Below, in pieces: positions 1 through 5,987 of a stretch of DNA of 8,479 nucleotides. Positions within the stretch are counted from its first letter, which is position 1; each line of letters begins with the position of its first letter. Origin of the DNA: an uncultured Clostridium sp. (lineage in GTDB: Bacteria; Cyanobacteriota; Vampirovibrionia; Gastranaerophilales; Gastranaerophilaceae); the NCBI GenBank assembly GCA_905212085.1, contig CAJMDF010000055.1:1-8479 (forward strand). Reading direction: 5' to 3'. A model generated the notes under the pieces. It was not told the origin of the DNA, made no database searches, and saw nothing but the letters and a program-made list of their open reading frames with translations. The position numbers and the translations under genes were made by a program.

Positions 1-12
1 ATAATTTTAAAT

Positions 13-2385
13 ATGATTAGGAATGTAATTACTAATACAATGCAGAATAAAAATATTGTAATGTTTATTACTGCAATAATATTTATGACCGGAATTCTTG
101 CCTATTTCAATGATATTGCAATTATTTCAGCCTTTATACTAACTATTATTGCAGTATTTTTAATCATAAAAAATTATATTCCGATTAAATACATAATTTT
201 TTGGATATTCATATTCTATTTTGGTTTTTTCAATGCTCATTTTAGAACAGCAAATTCTGATGCTCTTGTAGAATTTGCAAGACAAAATGCAACTATACAA
301 GGTCAAATTGTATCAATTCCTAATAGTAACGGGAAAGGGAAAACAAAATTTTTCTTTAAAACCGATACACTTAACGGAGAAAAAGTCAAAGGCAAAACAC
401 TAATTACATATACAGGTAATGATGATTTAAAAATAGGAAACTATTATAAAGCCAAAGGTAAATTAAGAACACCTTTCAAAGCAAGCAATCCATCGCAATT
501 TGATTATGGCAAATACCTTAGAAATTTCAACACTTACACTGTATTTTACACAGATGAAATAACCCCAACTGCAAAAGATCCAACTTTAAAATGGGAATTC
601 TTACAAAGCTTAAATAATTTAAGAGATAAAATCATTAATGTTCACAGTCAATATTTAAAAACTCCAAATATTGAAATTCTTGGAGGTATAGTATTTGGAG
701 ATGATGCAATTGCTCCACCGGATTATATAAAAGCGTCATTCGTAAACTCTGGTCTTTTACATATTTTAGCGGCATCGGGTATGAATGTTGCTTTTATATA
801 TGGTTTTTGGGTATTTTTTATGAGGCGCATTAGAGCTCCATTCAAAATTACCGTTTTATCAGGAATGATACTGGTTATATTCTATACAATGATGACTGGG
901 ATGGGAGCATCTGTATTAAGAGCTGCATTAATGCTTTTATTAATCCTTGCAGGGAAATTAATTGATAGAGATGCGCATACAATATCTCTTTTATCATTTG
1001 TAGCTACAATTCTTCTAATTTACAATCCGGCATACATAAATGATGTAGGATTTCAATTATCATTTATTGTTACATTCGGACTTCTCACAACTGCAAATAT
1101 TATTTTTGAAAAATATAAAGATTCAAAAATACCAGACTTTTTAATTGGTACACTTTTAATCCCTATAATTGCTCAAATTTGGGTAGCACCTATACAAATG
1201 TTTTATTTTAATACATTTAGCACATATTCAATATTTGCAAATATTTTGAGTATGCCTTTTTTAAGTGTTATAAGCTTTGGCGGATTTGTAAGCTCTATCA
1301 TTGCAATGTTTACACCATTCACTGATAAAATATGTATGTTATTTGATGTAATACTAAATTATGTATTAAATATTCTAGTCTTTATTTCAAACTTTTTTGC
1401 GCAACTACCCCATTCACTATGTACCACAAGACATCCTAGTATTATTCAAATATTCATTTATTACGGAATAATTTTATCTATCACTCTTGGAATAAAAACA
1501 GGCTTTAACAAAAAACTAAAAATATTCTGCATTTCTTTGCTATCCATATTATTAATTTCATTTATACAAATTCCGTCAAAGAATTTGGAAATAATCACAT
1601 TTGATGTGCAAAATGCGGATTGCTTCTTAATAAAAACACCTGAAAATAAATATTTTATTATCGACACTGGCAAATCAGGCTATAAAGGAAGCAAAGCTCA
1701 AGCAAATTCAATTATTATAAAGTATTTAAAAGACAGAGGTATAAAAAATATTGAAGCTATGATTATAACTCATTTTGACAACGATCATTCAGGCGGAGCT
1801 GTCGATATTATGAAAAATTTAAAAGTTAAACAAGTATTCATAAATTCTTACAATGAAACATCTACAACTTCAAAAATAATTTATAATGATTTAGATAAAA
1901 ATCAAATTCCAAACAAAATACCTCAAAATAATTCATCAATATACAAAGAAAATAACTTAAATATACGAACATATCAGGCAAACACTAATAAAGAAAATGA
2001 TAACTCTATAATCACACTTCTTAGTTATAAAAATTTTGATATGCTATTTATGGGCGATGCAGGAATAAAAGCATTTGAGGAATTAAAATCAAATATCCCG
2101 TCAAATATCGAAGTTCTAAAAGTGGGACATCACGGAGGCTTAAATACAGTAAATAAAGAAATGCTTGAGGATCTAAAACCAAAAACATCTATAATTTCAA
2201 CAGGAATAAATTCATTCGGACACCCATACAAAGGTACACTTGATACTTTGAGAGAAACAAATATCTATAGAACTGACAGAAATAATTCAATAAAAATCAA
2301 ATCAAACGGGGATGAATATACAATTTATACATTTAATTCTAAAAAGAAAAAATATATAGAAACTCAACAATCAAGCACATACTAA
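13..2385 (+). CDS. comEC: ComEC/Rec2-family DNA internalization channel protein
   Basis: This is the inner-membrane channel that carries single-stranded DNA into the cytoplasm during natural transformation. All three parts of a full-length ComEC are visible in 790 residues. They are an N-terminal part with three hydrophobic segments (about 16-73) followed by a soluble DUF4131/OB-like region (about 85-185), the multi-spanning Competence domain (about 220-520) with the signature HILAASGMNV at 250-259, and a C-terminal metallo-beta-lactamase-like domain (about 525-780). The last domain shows THFDNDHSGG (H587, D589, D591, H592), GDAG (D682), VGHHGG (704-709) and FGHP (735-738), so the metal site looks intact. 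The first motif of this domain is unusual: DVQNAD (531-536) in place of DVGQGD. The ATG at 13 is used, but only 12 upstream bases are visible and no ribosome-binding site is seen; ATG at 40 or 61 are alternatives. No other competence gene is adjacent. The gene ends directly against convergent pyrF. Confidence 0.93.
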   Translation: MIRNVITNTMQNKNIVMFITAIIFMTGILAYFNDIAIISAFILTIIAVFLIIKNYIPIKYIIFWIFIFYFGFFNAHFRTANSDALVEFARQNATIQGQIVSIPNSNGKGKTKFFFKTDTLNGEKVKGKTLITYTGNDDLKIGNYYKAKGKLRTPFKASNPSQFDYGKYLRNFNTYTVFYTDEITPTAKDPTLKWEFLQSLNNLRDKIINVHSQYLKTPNIEILGGIVFGDDAIAPPDYIKASFVNSGLLHILAASGMNVAFIYGFWVFFMRRIRAPFKITVLSGMILVIFYTMMTGMGASVLRAALMLLLILAGKLIDRDAHTISLLSFVATILLIYNPAYINDVGFQLSFIVTFGLLTTANIIFEKYKDSKIPDFLIGTLLIPIIAQIWVAPIQMFYFNTFSTYSIFANILSMPFLSVISFGGFVSSIIAMFTPFTDKICMLFDVILNYVLNILVFISNFFAQLPHSLCTTRHPSIIQIFIYYGIILSITLGIKTGFNKKLKIFCISLLSILLISFIQIPSKNLEIITFDVQNADCFLIKTPENKYFIIDTGKSGYKGSKAQANSIIIKYLKDRGIKNIEAMIITHFDNDHSGGAVDIMKNLKVKQVFINSYNETSTTSKIIYNDLDKNQIPNKIPQNNSSIYKENNLNIRTYQANTNKENDNSIITLLSYKNFDMLFMGDAGIKAFEELKSNIPSNIEVLKVGHHGGLNTVNKEMLEDLKPKTSIISTGINSFGHPYKGTLDTLRETNIYRTDRNNSIKIKSNGDEYTIYTFNSKKKKYIETQQSSTY

Positions 2386-3144
2386 TTAAACTAAAGACAT
2401 CTTATCTTCAAGAGCAGTCTCAATCTCATCAATAATTAAAGTTGCAGCAGCAATTCTATCATCAGCAGAAGTAATAGGACGCCCAACAACCATGTAATCA
2501 ACACCTGATAAAATTGCATCACGAGGAGTATCTACTCTCACTTGATCATTAACGGAAGACCAGGTAGGACGGGTTGCCGGACATAAAATTATAAAATCAT
2601 CACCTATTTCTTTACGAATCCTACGTGCTTCTTCAGCACTAGCTACAACACCGTCAAGACCTGATTCCCTTGCAACTTTTGCAAGCTGCAATACAAAATC
2701 TTCAATATTTTTATCAACACATAATTCAGTTGTAAGAGTCTTCTGACCAAAACTTGATAAAAGAGTAACACCTAAAATTGTAGGAGGTTCAATTCCCATA
2801 GATTTAGCAGCTGCTCGAGAAGCTCTCACAACAGCGGATGTCATTTTTGAACCGCCTTGAATATGGACATTGAAAAAATTAATATTATTTTTCACTAAAC
2901 TGATACATGCCTTTTGTACTGTATGAGGAATATCATGGAATTTGCAATCATAATAGCATTTTGCGCCATTTTCTTCCAATAATCTGAATGCCTCAAAACC
3001 GTAATTCACAATTAAAGGCAAACCGATTTTAAAATATCCTACATAATCTTTTAACTCATTTACTAATTCATGAGCTTCTTTTAAATTGTCAACATCCAAT
3101 GCTAAAATAATTCTATCTTTAGCTGTTTTAGGTTTATCTATCAT
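2386..3144 (-). CDS. pyrF: Orotidine 5'-phosphate decarboxylase
   Basis: This cytosolic enzyme converts orotidine 5'-monophosphate to UMP, the last step of de novo pyrimidine synthesis. The 252-residue product has the usual bacterial length (E. coli PyrF is 245). It shows ALDVDN with D17, FKIGLP with K39, the catalytic D-x-K-x-x-D as DCKFHDIPHT (D66, K68, D71), the phosphate-side GRPIT (221-225), and DQVRVDTP before it. The loop usually read as PGIRP is PATRP here (189-193). The open frame continues upstream to a TTG at 3183, but that codon touches its purine-rich stretch with no spacing and would add 13 hydrophobic residues not typical of PyrF, so ATG 3144 was chosen. That ATG has no well-placed Shine-Dalgarno; a promoter-like element ends 10 bases upstream. 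rmuC lies 75 bases upstream on the same strand, so read-through is possible. The stop codon abuts that of comEC. Confidence 0.95.
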   Translation of the reverse strand: MIDKPKTAKDRIILALDVDNLKEAHELVNELKDYVGYFKIGLPLIVNYGFEAFRLLEENGAKCYYDCKFHDIPHTVQKACISLVKNNINFFNVHIQGGSKMTSAVVRASRAAAKSMGIEPPTILGVTLLSSFGQKTLTTELCVDKNIEDFVLQLAKVARESGLDGVVASAEEARRIRKEIGDDFIILCPATRPTWSSVNDQVRVDTPRDAILSGVDYMVVGRPITSADDRIAAATLIIDEIETALEDKMSLV

Positions 3145-3154
3145 ATTACAAAAA

Positions 3155-3183
3155 AATATATCACCACAAAAAAATAAAATCAA
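3155..3183 (-). promoter_or_regulatory. Probable pyrF promoter giving a near-leaderless mRNA
   Basis: Read on the minus strand there is TTGATT at 3183-3178, a 17-base spacer, and TATATT at 3160-3155 preceded by TGA (extended -10 form, TGn). This matches the sigma-70 consensus at four of six and five of six positions. Transcription would be expected to start near 3148, only about four bases before the pyrF ATG. This is inferred from consensus only. Confidence 0.55.
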
Positions 3184-3219
3184 CCCTTACCAGAATTAGG
3201 CTTATAATACAATTTTCTT

Positions 3220-4296
3220 TTATTCTGCTTTAATATCTTCATGAATTTCAGGTAATTCTTTTGTATATATGCAACCTAATTTTTCCAGTTTCTCAATTTG
3301 ATTAATTATATTTCCACGACCATTTAGTTTCTTTAATGAATTAGACAAATTATCTTGAATTTTCAATAATTCATTTAATAACGTTACAAATTTATCATGA
3401 ACTGATGTACATAAATTTGCCATTTCTAATACATTTTTATTTTGTCTGTCTATTACATAGAAAGAATTTACTATTTTCAAAGCTGCTAAAAGAGTAGATG
3501 GAGATACCGGCATAACATTATTTTCCCAAGCATAATCCCATAATGCACAATCATCACAAAACATCATTGAATAGCAACTTTCAATAGGTATAAACATCAA
3601 CACAAAATTCGGAGAAGCAATGTCATCATAATACTTTTTTTTAGCCAAACCAGCTATATGAGCCCTAGTTGAATCTATAAACTGCTTTAAATGAATTTGT
3701 TTTTCATTTTCATCTTGAGCATTTACAAATCCATCCCAAGATGCAAAAGATGTTTTGCTATCTATATATATAAATCTACCTTCAGGTAAAAATACAGTTA
3801 CATCAGGACGACCTTCTGACGTCTCCATTTGAATTTTATATTCTTCATTTTTTCTCAATCCTGAGACTTCCAAAACTCTTTCTAAAACAATTTCACCCCA
3901 TCTGCCTGAAGCCCTATTATCAGATTTCATCACACTTACAAGCGAATTTGTATCTCGAGAAATTTTATTCCCAATATCAAGAAAACTTTTTATATTCATA
4001 TCAAAAGTTTTAAAATGATCTGATTCAGTTTTAAAATTGTCCTCAGCACGTCTTTCAAAATCTTCAATTTTCTCTTTAAATCTCTTAAAAAATTCATCCA
4101 ACTTTTCTCTATTTTGAGAAGATAGTTCAGAAGAATTCTCTTTAAAAATTCTATTCGCAGTATTTTCAAAATACAACTTCATCTGCTCTAGCATCAAATC
4201 TCTTGATGCTTTATCACTTTTACTTATTACTTTAAGTAGAATAAATACGCACAAAGCTCCTATAAAAAAACCACCCAAAAATATTAAAATTTCCAT
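3220..4296 (-). CDS. rmuC: RmuC-family DNA recombination protein
   Basis: RmuC proteins are membrane-anchored, have a PD-(D/E)xK nuclease-like fold, and were linked in E. coli to limiting DNA inversions at short inverted repeats; the biochemical activity is poorly defined. The 358-residue product has one N-terminal membrane helix (about 3-22), a charged coiled-coil stretch (about 28-110), then the RmuC domain. Family motifs are SGRWGEIVLERVLEVSGL (130-147), RPDV with D165, the IDSK motif with D179 and K181, FVLMFIPIE (231-239) and VSPSTLLAAL. The likely nuclease-like residues (D165, D179, K181) are present. It is shorter than E. coli RmuC (475), mainly in the coiled coil, which is common. An in-frame ATG lies two codons upstream at 4302, but AAGAGGG (4310-4304) is one base from it and seven bases from the ATG at 4296, so 4296 is preferred. 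Confidence 0.93.
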   Translation of the reverse strand: MEILIFLGGFFIGALCVFILLKVISKSDKASRDLMLEQMKLYFENTANRIFKENSSELSSQNREKLDEFFKRFKEKIEDFERRAEDNFKTESDHFKTFDMNIKSFLDIGNKISRDTNSLVSVMKSDNRASGRWGEIVLERVLEVSGLRKNEEYKIQMETSEGRPDVTVFLPEGRFIYIDSKTSFASWDGFVNAQDENEKQIHLKQFIDSTRAHIAGLAKKKYYDDIASPNFVLMFIPIESCYSMMFCDDCALWDYAWENNVMPVSPSTLLAALKIVNSFYVIDRQNKNVLEMANLCTSVHDKFVTLLNELLKIQDNLSNSLKKLNGRGNIINQIEKLEKLGCIYTKELPEIHEDIKAE

Positions 4297-4303
4297 ACTC
4301 ATA

Positions 4304-4310
4304 CCCTCTT
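4304..4310 (-). promoter_or_regulatory. rmuC ribosome-binding site (decides the start)
   Basis: The minus strand reads AAGAGGG, seven bases before ATG 4296 and one base before ATG 4302. The spacing favours the downstream ATG as the true start of rmuC. Confidence 0.7.
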
Positions 4311-4319
4311 AATAAAAAG

Positions 4320-4328
4320 ATTATACCA
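4320..4328 (-). promoter_or_regulatory. Extended -10 promoter of rmuC
   Basis: The minus strand reads TGG then a perfect TATAAT (4325-4320), an extended -10 element. The expected start near 4313 would leave a leader of about 17 bases that just includes the AAGAGGG ribosome-binding site. No convincing -35 is present (TTTTTG at 17-base spacing), which is typical for extended -10 promoters. Confidence 0.6.
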
Positions 4329-4360
4329 CGAAGATATTACACCAAAAAGACTATTAAAAA

Positions 4361-4495
4361 CTTTTATCATCCATGCGGTCAAAACTTCTAAAAGCATGGT
4401 GTAGAGCATGATTGAGAGTTTTATCAATCCAAAGATGTAAGACAAATTCTCAAACCCTTAATAATTCAATATCAATCATAGCATGGATGAAAAAG
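4361..4495. promoter_or_regulatory. Repeat-rich intergenic control region with long-range inverted repeat
   Basis: TCATCCATGC (4367-4376) is the exact reverse complement of GCATGGATGA (4481-4490), and the flanks extend the match with one bulged base to about 4361 and 4495. Within it, ATGATTGA (4408-4415) can pair with TCAATCAT (4472-4479), directly stacked below the outer pair. Competing pairings exist: GATTGA 4410-4415 with TCAATC 4424-4429, and CCATGC 4371-4376 with GCATGG 4394-4399. Four GCATG elements with related 3' flanks occur at 4376 (minus strand), 4394, 4406 and 4481. The region separates divergent rmuC and the response regulator. It could be an operator array for a dimeric regulator or a structured RNA; the sequence alone does not decide. 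Confidence 0.4.
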
Positions 4496-4517
4496 ACCAT
4501 ACAAAAATAGTAGTATA

Positions 4518-4552
4518 TATAGTGTAGAGGGAAGCTTAAAAACAACAGGGAG
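4518..4552 (+). promoter_or_regulatory. Weak candidate promoter and ribosome-binding site of the response regulator
   Basis: TATAGT at 4518-4523 is a five-of-six match to a -10 box and would give a leader of about 30 bases. No good -35 is seen. AGGGAG at 4547-4552 lies seven bases before the ATG at 4560 and is a strong Shine-Dalgarno. The ribosome-binding site is well supported; the promoter is tentative. Confidence 0.4.
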
Positions 4553-4559
4553 ATAAAAA

Positions 4560-5255
4560 ATGAGAGAGTTCAAAAAAAGATCAAGAGTATTACTAATAGA
4601 TGATAATGCAGATCATTTAAGAGGAGTAAAAGAATTAATTACACTTGAAAGCAGCTATGAAGTAGTTGGAGCTACAACAAGTGCAAATATAGGAATCAAC
4701 TTGGCTAAAAAGTATCGCCCTGATATTATCTTAATGGATATTAATATGCCGGAAAAAGATGGACTTCAAGCTATTCAAGAGATTGAAAAATTAGATTTAG
4801 GAATCAGAGTAATCGCACTTAGCGGCTATGACGATGCTGATCTAATCTTTAGAGCTATGAAAATAGGTGCTAAAGGTTATGTTTTAAAAACTATGGCATC
4901 AGCTCAACTAATTTATGCTATGGATGAAGTTGCATCAGGCAAAATTTATCTTCCAAATGCTCTTACATCAAGATTTTTCGAATATTTTCAACGTTCCTTC
5001 AAAGAAGAAGCTCAAGCTTCAGCAGAAGAAAATTTACTTACATACCTAACAGCAAGAGAAGAAGAAGTATTAGACTTACTTACACAGGGTAATAACTACA
5101 AGGGTATTGCAGGAAAATTATTTATATCAGAAACTACAGTAAAGACTCACGTAAATAATATATTCCAAAAATTGCAAGTAAATGACAGAACTCAAGCCGT
5201 TTTATATGCACTAAATAACGGATTTGCAAACAGAAGACATAAAATGGCTGTTTAA
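4560..5255 (+). CDS. NarL/FixJ-type response regulator (REC + LuxR HTH)
   Basis: This is a cytosolic DNA-binding transcription regulator switched by phosphorylation. The receiver domain (about 8-127) contains the acidic pair D14 and D15, phospho-acceptor D60 in ILMDINMPEKDG, S88 in the ALSGYDD turn, and K110 in GYVLKT, so all key residues are intact. A linker of about 30 residues follows. The C-terminal LuxR/GerE helix-turn-helix (about 162-226) carries LTAREEEVLDLL, the recognition helix around SETTVKTHVNNIFQKL, and NDRTQAVLYAL. The length of 231 is normal for the class. ATG 4560 has AGGGAG seven bases upstream. A short histidine kinase follows on the same strand after 72 bases and a hairpin, and is the likely partner, though the target genes are unknown. 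The GCATG elements upstream would be natural candidates for its own binding sites (inference only). Confidence 0.93.
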   Translation: MREFKKRSRVLLIDDNADHLRGVKELITLESSYEVVGATTSANIGINLAKKYRPDIILMDINMPEKDGLQAIQEIEKLDLGIRVIALSGYDDADLIFRAMKIGAKGYVLKTMASAQLIYAMDEVASGKIYLPNALTSRFFEYFQRSFKEEAQASAEENLLTYLTAREEEVLDLLTQGNNYKGIAGKLFISETTVKTHVNNIFQKLQVNDRTQAVLYALNNGFANRRHKMAV

Positions 5256-5278
5256 TTTGATACTTTTAATATAAGTGT

Positions 5279-5312
5279 TTAAAGGTTCAGTCTTAAAAAG
5301 CTGAGCCTTTAA
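5279..5312 (+). terminator. Hairpin between response regulator and kinase (terminator or attenuator)
   Basis: A 12-base-pair stem (5279-5290 with 5301-5312, one G-U pair) closes a 10-base loop. The 3' arm is followed by AATGTTG rather than a run of T, so termination would be incomplete. It could cap the response-regulator message, lower kinase expression relative to the regulator, or protect a processed end. Confidence 0.5.
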
Positions 5313-5327
5313 TGTTGAAGAGGAGAA

Positions 5328-5987
5328 ATGAGCAATACTAATTTATTATACGAGCAATCAAGATGCGTAGCACATGAAATAAGAAACCATCTTTCTATTT
5401 GTGAAATTTATACACAAATTATAAAAAGAAATTTAGAACAAGAAGGGATTGAAAATAAATCAATTAACAATGCTATAAATTGTATTAGTAAATCATTAAA
5501 AATAATGAATAACTCATTACTGGATCTAAAATCTTTAAATAATTTTTCACCTAAAGAATGTAATATTAAAGAAATTTTAGAAGAAGGTGTAAAACTATCT
5601 ACAGTATACATTCACGAAAAAGAAATTACTATAAATTGCCACATTCAAAATAATTCAAAAGTATATATCGATGAAAATAAATTTCTAGCCTGCATCGTAA
5701 ACATAATAAAAAACGCAATTGAAGCTATTGATAAAAAAGGAGAAATTAATGTTTTACTAGAAATTAAAAACAACGAAGCGCATATAACTATCTCTAATAA
5801 TGGAGCCCCAATTTCAAAAGAAAAACAAGCAATAATTTTTGAAGAAGGTTATACTACCAAATCTACAGGCAGCGGGCTTGGACTACATATTTGTGTAGAT
5901 AACCTAAAGGCACAAAATGCTATTTTAAGGTTGAAAAAATCAACTCCTGAAATAACAGAATTTGAAATTATACTGCCTGTTGCTTAA
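5328..5987 (+). CDS. Sensorless cytosolic histidine kinase (HisKA-like H-box + HATPase_c)
   Basis: The 219-residue product contains only the catalytic core of a two-component kinase. The H-box is at the very N-terminus (CVAHEIRNHLS, predicted phospho-histidine H16), followed by helical phosphotransfer sequence to about residue 70. The ATPase domain has the N-box CIVNIIKNAIEAI (122-134, N129), a G1 region reading SNNGAPIS (156-163), F-box IIFEEGYTTK (169-178) and the G2 box GSGLGL (181-186). No membrane helix, PAS, GAF or HAMP region is present, so the input signal must reach it through another protein. G1 has Asn where the classical motif has Asp, as also seen in some other kinase subfamilies. 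The start is firm: GAGGAG ends two bases before ATG 5328, and the next Met is beyond the H-box. The 3' end overlaps the convergent gene by 20 bases. The likely partner is the response regulator just upstream. Confidence 0.88.
   Translation: MSNTNLLYEQSRCVAHEIRNHLSICEIYTQIIKRNLEQEGIENKSINNAINCISKSLKIMNNSLLDLKSLNNFSPKECNIKEILEEGVKLSTVYIHEKEITINCHIQNNSKVYIDENKFLACIVNIIKNAIEAIDKKGEINVLLEIKNNEAHITISNNGAPISKEKQAIIFEEGYTTKSTGSGLGLHICVDNLKAQNAILRLKKSTPEITEFEIILPVA

Noticed and set aside
1461..1673. Open frame of 70 codons on the minus strand inside comEC
   Set aside because: It lies wholly within a convincing ComEC coding region spanning the last membrane segments and the start of the nuclease-like domain; it has no recognisable protein features.
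3145..3183. TTG at 3183 as the pyrF start
   Set aside because: The purine-rich AAGGG touches the TTG with no spacing. The added residues are hydrophobic and Phe/Cys-rich, unlike PyrF N-termini, and ATG 3144 gives normal family length.
3184..3210. Possible terminator between rmuC and pyrF
   Set aside because: The best stem (CCTAA with TAAGG) is five pairs with a mismatch; the T-rich stretch after it is ordinary for this AT-rich DNA.
5408..5611. Open frame of 67 codons on the minus strand inside the kinase gene
   Set aside because: It is antisense to the phosphotransfer region of a well-supported kinase; composition is that expected of a shadow frame in AT-rich DNA.
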